64,000 bases of DNA from RGIG1927 sp045546275. Its GTDB lineage: Bacteria; Bacillota; Clostridia; UMGS1883. Of this stretch, positions 18,201 through 26,881 are shown one piece after another. A program made the position numbers and the translations under genes. A model generated the notes under the pieces. The model was not told where the DNA came from and made no database searches. It saw only the letters and a list, made by a program, of their open reading frames with translations. How positions within the stretch are numbered: position 1 is the first letter of the stretch; the number at the start of each line of letters is the position of its first letter. The DNA is taken from assembly GCA_045546275.1 (NCBI GenBank), contig JAZQCM010000042.1, positions 79,687 to 143,686 on the forward strand, given 5' to 3'.

Positions 18201-21200
18201 TGAAAAGCATAACGCTCCCTGATAGCGTGGAAAGTATTGATAGTGGAGCTTTTAGAAGTTGCAAAACTTTATCAAGTATTTGTTTGCCTATAAATATAAC
18301 AAATATTAGTTGGGGCATGTTTGATTCGTGTATTAATTTAAAAAGCGTAACTATTTCAGGAGATATAGATTCCATTGAAAAAATGGTGTTTTATGGGTGT
18401 ACTAATTTAACTGACATATATTATTGGAGTACGCAAGATAAGTGGGATAAAATAACGATTGATAAATATGGTAATGATCGGTTGGATTCAGTTAATATTC
18501 ATTTTTCATATACATTACCTGTAATCAGTGTATCAGATATTCTCGGTGGAAAAAAAGTAGAAATTTCTTGTGAACTTGAAAATGCAACAATCTACTATAC
18601 AACAGACGGAACACCAGCTACGACAGAAAGCTACGTCTATACAGATGCTTTCGAAATATACGACATTGGAACTACAGTTATACAAGCAATTGCTGTTGTC
18701 GACGGACATAGTGATAGTGAAACTGTAGCGGAAGAAGTAACTGTGGAAATTATGCCATCTCCCAAAACCAGCTATACCTCAAAAAGCATAGCCTATAATA
18801 CAGGTATTGTTCTTTCTGTTAATGGAGACTTTGAAAATTGTATAATATATTATACAACAGATGGAACATTACCAACAAGCGACAGCGAAGTGTTTGATGG
18901 TAAAATCACAATATATGATGATGTCACTATCAATGCCGTAGCTATTGCGGACGGATATGCTACGAGTGAGATGTCAAGCTTTTTATATGTTGTTCCTAAA
19001 TTTACAATTACATATGATGCAAATGGTGGCATTGGTGAACCTAATGACCAAACAAAAAGATACGGTGAAACTATTTATATAAGTGAAACCTCACCAATAA
19101 GAACAAATTTCTTGTTCAGAGGATGGAGCCTGAATGAAAACGGACAAATAATCGCTTTTAAACCAGGTGACCCATATCAAAAAGAAGAAAGTAACACTCT
19201 GTTTGCTTCGTGGGTTGATATTTCTGCCAATATTCCGTCCTTGTCTACATCTTCAGCAACGGAAATTACAAAGAATAGTGCCGTTTTACACGGCGCTATA
19301 GTGGATGACGGAAATAGTGATGTTATAACGAAAAGATTTGTTTATTATGAAAAAGATAACCCAAATGCTGAATACTCAGTAGTGGCAGACGAAAATTTTA
19401 GCGCTACTATTGATAACCTTAAAAGCGGAACTGAATATTGGTATTATGCAGAGGCAAGTAATATAAAAGGATATGCTAATGGTAATATCGTAAAATTCAC
19501 AACGGAAACTGACACAAGTAAGATATCAAAGTTTACAATTACTCCATCAGTAACAAGATTGAAAAAAGGGAAAACTTTGAAACTTTCAACAACAATTTTG
19601 CCATCCAATGCAGATAATAAAACAATCATTTGGGAAAGTGAAAACGAGAACATTGCTACTGTAGATTCAACAGGCAAAATAACAGCTGTTGATTATGGAA
19701 CAACTGTTATTAAAGGTATAACAGAAGTCGGTAGATTGGTTTCTAAGTGTAATATAACAGTTTCAGATGACGTTGATGAAATTGATTTTTCTGAGTGGAA
19801 TATGGCAAGTAATACAAGTTCAGCTTCTGCGGTTGGATGGGCTATTCCTTTGGCGGATTTAAGTATGGGTGGAAATATCCAAAGAGCAAGTGGGTATTTG
19901 ACCAGATGGAGTGGACCAATTTTAGAAGGAACAGACACATATCCTAGCGACAATAAAGGCAGACCATTATTGGAGACAACCGGAATTAAACATGTTCAGG
20001 AAATAATATTTATTCCAAAAAGAAAAACTGCGTTAGATAACGATACAATTAAACAAATGATTATGCAATATGGGGCGGTTCATTCATCGTATAACTCATC
20101 GAGTCAATATTATTCTGATGGCAAAAAGACATATTATACACCTATAGAAAAACCAGCAAAATCTGGAGGACATGCGATAACAATAGTTGGCTGGAATGAT
20201 GACTATGATAAGTCTAACTTTGTAATAACCCCTGAAGGAAATGGTGCTTTTATATGTAAAAACAGTTATGGAGAAGCTACTGGAGAAAATGGATATTTTT
20301 ACATATCATATTATGATAAAAGCCTTGCAATAAAAAGTATGTCTGCTGTTTATTGCAATCCTGAAGAAGTTGACAATTATAATAGTGTATATCAATATGA
20401 TCCATTGGGACCACTTACTTCAATATCAGGTAGTAGTGAATTTTCTTACTGCGCTAATGTTTTTCCTGAAAAAGGAAAAACTACCCAATCGAATGAGCTA
20501 CTAACCGCCGTAAGTTTTTACACGCATACACAGGGAATGAAATATGATATTTTTATAATTCCTGATTACACAGATAGTACAGATTTCTTAAATATGAAAG
20601 ATCCTGTTCTAAGCGGAACAATGAAGTATGCGGGTTATCATACAGTTGATTTGAAAGAAGCAATTAGCATTGAAAAAGGAAAGCGGTTTGCTGTTGTAGT
20701 AAAGCTAACTTCAATTGGAGGAGACGCTAGACAATATGTCGAAAAGCCTCTTAGTTATGCCAAAGCCAAAGCAAACGAGGATGAAAGCTATTTTAGTTAT
20801 GATGGCAAACTTTGGGAAGATTTACACAAAAAGGCAGAAAACACGAATGCTTGCATAAAAGCATTTACCAAAAATCTAAATACACTTTCTCTTGAACAAA
20901 ATGGTTTGACAGATGTAATTGATAACGCAAATCGTCCATATGTTTCGGATAAGGTATATACCGTGGAAGAATGTTTGGCATCCGGAGATATACTCAGTCA
21001 AGAATATATTGATTATTGTAGCCAAATGGAACTGTTTTCTGATAATGGAGATACAGAAGCAACTGCTGAGATACCTAACAGTATAGAGGTTGATAACGAT
21101 GCAACATATTTAGATGGATCAGATTTACCTGCTAAATATGATTTGAGAGATTATGGCTTTGTAACATCAGTAAAGCATCAGGGAGATTATTTTAATTGTT

Positions 21201-22108
21201 GGGCATTTGCTGCAATTGGGTCATTGGAAAGTTGCTATCTTAAAGCTAATTTTGAGTCTACCGATGGCGGAGAACTTGATGGTGCTGAAAATGGAATTTC
21301 TTTTGTTAATGATTCTCAAAAAATGGCGGTAAGTACAGAGTTACAATTAAATTTGAATTGTTACCCATATGACTTAAAAAATGATGTGGTTTATCGTAGT
21401 AGTAATCCAAGTGTTGCGTCTGTTGATACTGGCGGTAGAGTAACTGCAATAAAAAGCGGAACTGCGACGATTATAGCAGAGATAGATGGTGCTGGGTTAT
21501 CAAGTGCTTGTGATATTACAGTTACATCAGGAACATCAGTAGAATCCGTATCGTTATCAGATGATTCAATAATTGTGCAAAATGGCAAGAGTATAATGCT
21601 AGATTATGAGGTGTATCCTGCTGATGCTGTAAATAAAAACGTTACGTGGTGCAGTAGTGATGAAAAAGTCTTTACAGTTAATGAACTCGGAACCGTAACT
21701 ATACTTTCTCCAGGCATAGCAACATTAACGGTAAAAACGGTTGATGGAGGTCATACGGATATTTGTGATATTATTGTAAAAGGGAACACCCCTTGTGTAC
21801 AAAAAGTGATTTCAAATAATATAACTAAATACCGAACTTTTATGCATGGAGACGTCATAACACAAATTTGGAATTTGGAAAATGAGAAACAAGCAGTTGC
21901 TTTCATAGGTGTTTATGATGAAAATGGCAAGTTGGTTCATTTACAAAAAGATACTGTGGATCTAGTAAACGGTAATAATCAAAAAAGTTTCACTTTAGAT
22001 ATCGATGGTATAAATAAAGATAAACCATATGATATAAAGATTTTCTTATGGGAGGGATTTGATACACTAATGCCTTTATGTAATCAGAATATAATAAATA
22101 TTGATTAA
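15206..22108 (+). CDS. Giant exported multidomain protein with apparently circularly permuted papain domain
   Basis: A 2300-residue secreted protein starting at GTG behind AAAGGTGAT. Order, with rough residues: signal peptide; prepeptidase-C-like domains (65-157, 329-417); InlB-type beta-grasp repeats (158-232, 242-315, 419-492, 647-714, about 800-878, 1266-1337); chitobiase/HEX C-terminal-like repeats (498-642, 1102-1260); BspA-type leucine-rich repeats (882-1092); FN3-like (1344-1435); Big_2 (1439-1520); then the His/Asn half of a C1A peptidase (His1656 in GGHAITIVGW, Asn1686 in CKNSYG); a lectin-like domain; a propeptide-like stretch; the Cys half (LPAKYDLRD, Gln1992, Cys1998 in FNCWAFAA); a second Big_2; and a C-terminal beta domain shared with the next gene. 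In ordinary papains the Cys half comes first. Confidence 0.85.
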   Translation: MQNRIFCVILSILLLVSYVSNMNTLKVYAQDTQKSDEKEEIVQLFSNLDSSTMQNAKTLSTSTQTTTVVDIKTGGEYKCFKFTPSATATYVFESTGEFDTYGYLYDSSGVQIQSNDDGGESRNFKLTYQLTSGTTYYFRTRFYSASQTGVFDVYLRRNYVISYDSGGINSTMPPEQLVPYGDFTKICSEIPTTTDTQLGSTYTFANWKTNSITYKPNDEFYVTTNTTLLGKWTGGIVSEAYKYNLRYDVNGGSGTPPTEGTMSLILGGNGTKNLTSHIPIRFGYRFCGWEDSSGNLYLPNEEVHINFYTDLTAKWEESESISENTQATNNATISIGNTMRYYSFTPSTTGTYAFESVGSSDTYGYIYNSTGQQLAYNDDGGESANFRVTYKMTAGTKYYLAAKYYNSSKTGSFDVKLRRQYTISYNANGGSGAPMAQIKLYGDTLTLSSAVPTKEGYKFVGWATSSDATTASYASGGEFSSNGNCTLYAVWQSETLEPPTITTNNLVGGKQIIINCPGTTIYYTRDGNTPTTDSSNGQDSVYLFASSTQTIKAFAMKDGYQSDIVTKTVTVNKTASPTGSETSGKLELSCSDSGATIYYTTDGTTPTVSSTIYSSDIDVTNITTVKAIAVLSGNSNSNVYTWNKVSYTVTYDYATNGGTFATKTTDTVSAGETADLSVTATKNGWEFVGWNTNKYATAGLLSYTVNSNATLYAIYKKTYTANFYSGNNEFQEAKSVTIYNTRIQGTIVPPIQNEYEGWSPKDVWWSETETGSVTYHQSITMGEPGHAQDGVNLYAVYYRNIAVSYKSDDVEIKKEMIEQIYNSKTGKEKKTITLIDEPQKDGFIFEGWMLDGDLNQVYAAGEQIKIDDNCTLEAVWRSESIVANGTCGENATWELDNEGILTISGFGDMYDWDYESPWELYYDSITAINIEDGITSIGNNAFDTSWTSNGYQIKNAVIPNSVTKIGEDAFSGCRLLESVSLSNNLISIGEDAFGYCDSLKSITLPDSVESIDSGAFRSCKTLSSICLPINITNISWGMFDSCINLKSVTISGDIDSIEKMVFYGCTNLTDIYYWSTQDKWDKITIDKYGNDRLDSVNIHFSYTLPVISVSDILGGKKVEISCELENATIYYTTDGTPATTESYVYTDAFEIYDIGTTVIQAIAVVDGHSDSETVAEEVTVEIMPSPKTSYTSKSIAYNTGIVLSVNGDFENCIIYYTTDGTLPTSDSEVFDGKITIYDDVTINAVAIADGYATSEMSSFLYVVPKFTITYDANGGIGEPNDQTKRYGETIYISETSPIRTNFLFRGWSLNENGQIIAFKPGDPYQKEESNTLFASWVDISANIPSLSTSSATEITKNSAVLHGAIVDDGNSDVITKRFVYYEKDNPNAEYSVVADENFSATIDNLKSGTEYWYYAEASNIKGYANGNIVKFTTETDTSKISKFTITPSVTRLKKGKTLKLSTTILPSNADNKTIIWESENENIATVDSTGKITAVDYGTTVIKGITEVGRLVSKCNITVSDDVDEIDFSEWNMASNTSSASAVGWAIPLADLSMGGNIQRASGYLTRWSGPILEGTDTYPSDNKGRPLLETTGIKHVQEIIFIPKRKTALDNDTIKQMIMQYGAVHSSYNSSSQYYSDGKKTYYTPIEKPAKSGGHAITIVGWNDDYDKSNFVITPEGNGAFICKNSYGEATGENGYFYISYYDKSLAIKSMSAVYCNPEEVDNYNSVYQYDPLGPLTSISGSSEFSYCANVFPEKGKTTQSNELLTAVSFYTHTQGMKYDIFIIPDYTDSTDFLNMKDPVLSGTMKYAGYHTVDLKEAISIEKGKRFAVVVKLTSIGGDARQYVEKPLSYAKAKANEDESYFSYDGKLWEDLHKKAENTNACIKAFTKNLNTLSLEQNGLTDVIDNANRPYVSDKVYTVEECLASGDILSQEYIDYCSQMELFSDNGDTEATAEIPNSIEVDNDATYLDGSDLPAKYDLRDYGFVTSVKHQGDYFNCWAFAAIGSLESCYLKANFESTDGGELDGAENGISFVNDSQKMAVSTELQLNLNCYPYDLKNDVVYRSSNPSVASVDTGGRVTAIKSGTATIIAEIDGAGLSSACDITVTSGTSVESVSLSDDSIIVQNGKSIMLDYEVYPADAVNKNVTWCSSDEKVFTVNELGTVTILSPGIATLTVKTVDGGHTDICDIIVKGNTPCVQKVISNNITKYRTFMHGDVITQIWNLENEKQAVAFIGVYDENGKLVHLQKDTVDLVNGNNQKSFTLDIDGINKDKPYDIKIFLWEGFDTLMPLCNQNIINID

Positions 22109-22136
22109 TTTAACTTTTAAGAAGGAAGGAGTACTT

Positions 22137-25100
22137 ATGAATTTTAAAAGAGTAATTGCATTGTTGTTAGCAGTAATGTTTGTGCTACAGGGAATACCAA
22201 CTTTTGCTAATGAAACAGAAGGTGAAATGATCGATGAGAGCGTAATTTCTTCTGTTGGAGAAATTGAAGACCTTGAAGATGAATTAGATGGTTCAGAAAA
22301 CATTATTACGGATATAGAACCGGAAGGAACGCTATATGTTGATGATATCGAAATTTCTGATGATTTAGATGGTGGAGATACAGATTGGCTATTTGAAACA
22401 GAGGACGCTGTCAATGAATTAGAAGCTTCAATTATACCCGATGATATTTCTTTTGAAGAAATAACCGAAGATGAGTTAGATGGTGCTCTGGAAGAAGTTT
22501 TCGACACAACGCTTTCGGATGCTACAGGGGAACAAGTTGTTGAAGGTGAAGAAGTTGAAGAAGTTTCTACCGAAGACGAGGGCTTAGATGGAGGTTCTGC
22601 TCCAACGGGCTACAGTATGAGCATAGAAAGCACTAAAGTAAAGGTTGGCAATTCGCTAAGCATTTCATTTAATATTAGGAATGCTAACTATGCGACATTA
22701 TACTGTGTTTGTGGAAGTAGCACATATACATATAGAGTTTATTCCGGAACCTATAGATTAACTTTTGGTTTGCCAGGAACATGGAGATTATATTTAAAAA
22801 CCTACAATAACTATGGCTCTTTCAATGGGTACTATAATAGCCGTGGTTCACTATATGTAAATGCCGGATATGCTCCTACAGGGTACAACATGAGTATCAG
22901 TAAGACATCTTCTAAAGTAAATCAACCAATATACTTATATATTGATTATAAAAATGCGGACTATTATTACCTAGTAATACTTAAAGATGGAAAACAATAT
23001 TACAATGGTAATCATGGAAAGTCAACAGGAATTACGTTTAGACCAAATCAACCTGGTACATATAAATTCTATTTAAAATCGTATAATTCGTATGGGTCAT
23101 ATGACGGTTCGAGATATTCCGGAAAAACATTGGCCTGTTATGTCACAGGAAATGCTCCTACGGCATATTCCCTCAGTGCAAATAGTTCGAGTGTAAATAT
23201 AGGTTCAAAATTGAATTTTAGTATATCTAATTGGGGTGGTGCTACGTCTGCAAAAATTGTAATTACAAGAGATAGTACAGTTGTAGCAACAGGATCAATA
23301 ACAGATGCTTATAATGGATTTTCATTTACACCAGATAAAGCTGGATCGTATAAATGCTATATGATTACATATAATTCATACGGCAGTTACAACGGATTAT
23401 ATAATGGTCGAGTCGTTTATTTTAAAGCGAATGGTGCTCCTGCTGCATACGACATAAGAATAAATAAAAGTTCAATAAAGGCTGGTGAAAAAGTCACTTT
23501 AATAATTGACCCTAAAAATGCTTCATATTATTACCTAGTAATATTAAAGAATGGTACACAATGTTATAAACAATACCATGGTTTAGCACGAGGAATTGAT
23601 GTAACTTTAAATGCTACCGGAACATATAAATTCTATTTGATAACGTACAATAGTAGCGGAAGTTATAATGGACAGAACAGCAGGTACGTAACATGTTCAG
23701 TATCTGCAGCGAACACACTATTTACAATAGGAAAGGACAATTATAGATTTACTAATAGTGGAAGTGTTTTGGGATACTCTGACAATGAAAAAATCTCATT
23801 ATCTGCTTATCAGTCAGTATTTGGTTCATGGAGTGGGTACTTAAAATGGCTTTCAGCAGATTCGTGGGGTGGGTCGTGTTTTGGATTTGCTTCATCTTCT
23901 GCTTTGATGCACAAAGGAAATATAAGTTATAAAAAATACAATTCATCAGCTAATTGTACATACGACTTATCAAATACAAGCAGTGTAATAAATTTATTGG
24001 AACGTTATCAGTTATCACAAGATTTAACAAAGGTTTCTAATGAAGAATATAGATACACAAACAAGTATGCATCAATAATAAATGCTGTACAATCATATCA
24101 GAATGGGTCAAAAGATCCTGTCATTATAGGTATATATCGAAATGGCGGTGGTCATGCAGTGGTTGGTAGGTATGTAACAAAAGACTCTTCCGGTAATTAT
24201 AGAATATACGTATCTGATAATAATAAGCCAACAAACAATAATCTGTACATTACAATCTATAAAAATTTGAATGGTTTTTATTATAATAATGGTTCAAGGG
24301 TTTATTCTAAGGATATATCAATGAATTATGCATCTACTATATTTAATGCGATGCCAAGCGCTGCAAAGTATTCGTTAGACGGAACAGAAAACAGTACAAA
24401 TGAAGAAGTAGAACAGATTACAATTGCTTTAGATGCTGATGAATTTGATATTGTTAATAGTAGTGGTACACCGTTTGAAGAAATTGAAAATGCTTATGAA
24501 AAGAAATCATATGATGATATTACATTATCTAAAAGAATTTTTGTTCTGCCCAAAGATGAATACACTATTACATTTAAAAATTATGAAGAAAAAGAAACAA
24601 ATTGTTTGATAGACGACGGCAATGAATTTTTAGGTGTACGTTCGGTAACCAAAGAAGGTGCTTTGTATGTGGGAACAGAAGCAACAGTTGGTAAAATACG
24701 TTGTATTATGAGTCTTCCTGTTGAATCAACCATTGTAACCGAATATTTGAATGCTTCTGAACAATTGCAACAGTTTGAAATTAATGGAAAATATCTCAAT
24801 TTAGGTGTTTCATCAAATGGCGATGTTATCGTAAATACAGATGTTAATACTATAAAACAAAATGGTGTTAATGTAGACTTATCATCATTTGAAGAAGATG
24901 ACGAAGGCGGTTTGGATGGTGCAAGCGGAAGTTTTTCAGGAACAACACTTTCAAACAATTTGGATGGATTAGATGGATTTGATGGTTCAGCTTCAACAAG
25001 TTTATCTATGATTTTAAGAGATAATACTATCTCAAGAGAAAACGGAACGATTAAAGGCAAGTTAGGTATTGCTATAAAAAATGACCTCGGATATATGATT

Positions 25101-25310
25101 GAAGGTAAAGCATATATTGCTGCTTATGACTCTTCAGGCAAATTACTAACTGTTAACACAGATGAATTTGTTGCTGGTAAGGATGTAAGCTATTTTACAT
25201 TGGATATACCAGATACAGAAATACTTACAACCGATACAATAACAATAAAAGTATTCTTATGGGATGAAGATATGTCACCTATGTCAAATGCACTTGTGAC
25301 ATCTATATAA
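22137..25310 (+). CDS. Exported repeat protein with cysteine-peptidase-like domain and recurring LDG motifs
   Basis: A 1057-residue secreted protein (ATG 22137 behind AAGGAG). After the signal peptide (about 1-27) comes a very acidic region with LDG at residues 50, 77, 114 and 150. Four beta repeats of about 94 residues follow (about 155-244, 246-338, 340-432, 434-525), each opening with AP(T/A)xY and sharing YNSYGSY-like ends. A papain-fold-like domain has Cys581 (GGSCFGFAS), His673 (GGGHAVVGR) and Asp694/Asn695 (VSDNN). Further LDG motifs lie at 747, 926, 942 and 945. The C-terminal 80 residues (GKAYIAAYDSSGK ... IKVFLWDED) match the end of the giant protein. It begins 28 nt after that gene and is followed by a terminator. 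Function unknown: protease, protease substrate or surface structure. Confidence 0.8.
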   Translation: MNFKRVIALLLAVMFVLQGIPTFANETEGEMIDESVISSVGEIEDLEDELDGSENIITDIEPEGTLYVDDIEISDDLDGGDTDWLFETEDAVNELEASIIPDDISFEEITEDELDGALEEVFDTTLSDATGEQVVEGEEVEEVSTEDEGLDGGSAPTGYSMSIESTKVKVGNSLSISFNIRNANYATLYCVCGSSTYTYRVYSGTYRLTFGLPGTWRLYLKTYNNYGSFNGYYNSRGSLYVNAGYAPTGYNMSISKTSSKVNQPIYLYIDYKNADYYYLVILKDGKQYYNGNHGKSTGITFRPNQPGTYKFYLKSYNSYGSYDGSRYSGKTLACYVTGNAPTAYSLSANSSSVNIGSKLNFSISNWGGATSAKIVITRDSTVVATGSITDAYNGFSFTPDKAGSYKCYMITYNSYGSYNGLYNGRVVYFKANGAPAAYDIRINKSSIKAGEKVTLIIDPKNASYYYLVILKNGTQCYKQYHGLARGIDVTLNATGTYKFYLITYNSSGSYNGQNSRYVTCSVSAANTLFTIGKDNYRFTNSGSVLGYSDNEKISLSAYQSVFGSWSGYLKWLSADSWGGSCFGFASSSALMHKGNISYKKYNSSANCTYDLSNTSSVINLLERYQLSQDLTKVSNEEYRYTNKYASIINAVQSYQNGSKDPVIIGIYRNGGGHAVVGRYVTKDSSGNYRIYVSDNNKPTNNNLYITIYKNLNGFYYNNGSRVYSKDISMNYASTIFNAMPSAAKYSLDGTENSTNEEVEQITIALDADEFDIVNSSGTPFEEIENAYEKKSYDDITLSKRIFVLPKDEYTITFKNYEEKETNCLIDDGNEFLGVRSVTKEGALYVGTEATVGKIRCIMSLPVESTIVTEYLNASEQLQQFEINGKYLNLGVSSNGDVIVNTDVNTIKQNGVNVDLSSFEEDDEGGLDGASGSFSGTTLSNNLDGLDGFDGSASTSLSMILRDNTISRENGTIKGKLGIAIKNDLGYMIEGKAYIAAYDSSGKLLTVNTDEFVAGKDVSYFTLDIPDTEILTTDTITIKVFLWDEDMSPMSNALVTSI

Positions 25311-25343
25311 TTAAATACTTTGTGTCTACATAAATAATTCGTG

Positions 25344-25380
25344 CAGCGACTTTGATATATTCGAAGTCGCTGTTTTGTTT
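25344..25380 (+). terminator. Terminator of the protease operon
   Basis: CAGCGACTT and AAGTCGCTG form a 9-bp stem around an 11-nt loop, followed by TTTTGTTT. Confidence 0.85.
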
Positions 25381-25707
25381 GTGGTGGGGAAACCGCAAGA
25401 TCAAACCCACGCTAACCCCCGGAAAACGCTGTCGCAAGATGGGAGCCCAAAGCTAAAACAGCAAGGAAATCAACGCCAAAAGAGATGCGGAAAAGTTTTG
25501 CTAAAATGGAATGTAGGGGGAGGTGTAGAGGTTCCATTATTGCAACAGAGAATAGGGAGAATAGTATAAACGAGCAGTCTTATGACGATTATTTTATTCA
25601 TTTTTTTAGTAAAAATAGCTTATGGATATTGAGGCTGAAAGCTATATCAAACAGAGGATAGCGACGATATCCATATAGCAAATGACCTGATAATGGTGGT
25701 GTAGGTG
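25381..25707. other. Non-coding right end of cassette 2
   Basis: No gene supported. The first 180 bp are less AT-rich than the flanks and could be a decayed coding fragment. A stretch at about 25618-25645 resembles the reverse complement of 28478-28500 in cassette 4. Nothing else stands out. Confidence 0.4.
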
Positions 25708-25747
25708 TCGCCTCCACCATTCATTTTCACGGAAAATGTGAAATTAT
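25708..25747 (+). repeat. att-like direct repeat, copy 3
   Basis: A 40-bp copy of the ssrA 3' end plus dyad core, at the junction of cassettes 2 and 3. Confidence 0.85.
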
Positions 25748-25953
25748 AAGAATACACCGTAATTACAAGTTTTTTGTGATTGCGGTGTATATATTTTTGT
25801 CAAAAAAAGGGAGTGAAACTGCTAAAATAGCAGTTTTTTGTTATATAACCGTAACCAACCCGAGTCAATAGTGCGAAAAAGTTTGTAATTAAGGGGAATT
25901 TACAGAACGTAAAAAACTTTGTTTTTGAGAGCGAAACCAGCTGATTTTGCGTC
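25748..25953 (+). repeat. Cassette left-end sequence, type A, copy 2
   Basis: Near-identical to 7226-7431, including the TACACCG/CGGTGTA hairpin and the ACTGCTA/TAGCAGT terminator. The sequence from 25954 to the promoter at 26049 shows no feature. Confidence 0.8.
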
Positions 25954-26048
25954 AATTCTACAGGATGTTATTCCTATGGTGGAGGGTGAGTGCGAGAAAT
26001 CAAGTCTTAATTTGTTGGTGAGAATAATAACAATTTGTATCAATAATG

Positions 26049-26076
26049 TTGAAAAACTACCAAATTAATGTATAGT
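26049..26076 (+). promoter_or_regulatory. Possible promoter of the UPF0145 gene
   Basis: TTGAAA, 16-bp spacer, TATAGT, 67 nt upstream of the gene. A second TATAAT near 26115 lacks a good -35. Confidence 0.4.
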
Positions 26077-26142
26077 GAAAATAGGAAAGTTAAATTTGTT
26101 TTGACTTCATTGAATTATAATTAGAGTTAAGGAGAGATTGTT

Positions 26143-26772
26143 ATGGCTCAAGTTTGTAGTAAATGTGGTAAAAAAATAGGAATGTTTTCGAATAACCCTT
26201 TAAATTTATTTGACGAACGAGTTTTGTGCTATGAGTGTGCAGAACCAATCGCAAACAAATTAGACTCTTTGTATTATTTAAAAAGTCAGCAACAATTTGA
26301 AGAAGAAAAAGAGAAGATTTTAAATGAGTGTAACCAACTTTATGATGAGCAGATTACTAATGATATAGAAAAGCGTATTGAACAAATTTCAGGATGTGTT
26401 TCATTTGATGAGGTCGCAGTGCAACGTAAAAATTTTTTGGATAACTATATGCTAACAACGGGATTTGAGTTTAGTGGCTATACTATAAAAAAATATATGG
26501 GTGTAATAAGTGGTCAGGTTGTTTTAGGTACAGGATTCTTATCTGAATTTACGGCATCTTTTGCAGATTTTTTTGGTGAAGAATCTAATAAATTTGCAAA
26601 CAAATTAGAAACCGCTAAAAATGCGGCATTGGAAAGATTGATTGAAAAATCAGAGGGAAAAGGTGGAAATGCAGTTATAGGTGTAGACTTTGACTACATA
26701 ACATTTCACGGCAACATGATTGGAGTTATTGCAAACGGAACGAGTGTCATTGTGGAAGAGATTATAGATTAA
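26143..26772 (+). CDS. Zinc-ribbon protein with UPF0145 (YbjQ-like) domain
   Basis: A 209-residue cytosolic protein. Residues 1-40 hold two CxxC pairs (CSKCGKK and CYECAE), a zinc ribbon. A helical charged linker follows (about 45-90). Residues about 95-209 match the YbjQ/UPF0145 fold: GYTIKKYMGVISGQVVLGTG, a long helix ALERLIEKSEGKGGNAVIGVDFDY, and the final beta strand with NGTSVIVEE. YbjQ-type proteins are small oligomeric proteins of unclear function. AAGGAGAG precedes the ATG. It is the first of two genes in the smallest cassette and has no obvious functional link with the PIN-like gene after it. Confidence 0.8.
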   Translation: MAQVCSKCGKKIGMFSNNPLNLFDERVLCYECAEPIANKLDSLYYLKSQQQFEEEKEKILNECNQLYDEQITNDIEKRIEQISGCVSFDEVAVQRKNFLDNYMLTTGFEFSGYTIKKYMGVISGQVVLGTGFLSEFTASFADFFGEESNKFANKLETAKNAALERLIEKSEGKGGNAVIGVDFDYITFHGNMIGVIANGTSVIVEEIID

Positions 26773-26834
26773 CATCATTATCACAACGATGAAGGATGTG
26801 CCCAGATAATGAATGGATGTGTGCATGTTTCCTG

Positions 26835-26864
26835 TTGAAAAAATAGGGGTATGTAATGTATAAT
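26835..26864 (+). promoter_or_regulatory. Promoter of the PIN-like gene
   Basis: TTGAAA, 18-bp spacer, perfect TATAAT, 17 nt before the start codon. Confidence 0.6.
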
Positions 26865-26881
26865 TTTTATGAGGTGATCAC

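Noticed and set aside
25375..25569. Plus-strand ORF of 64 codons after the protease operon terminator
   Set aside because: It starts inside the terminator, has no ribosome site and its composition does not resemble a protein; at best a decayed fragment.
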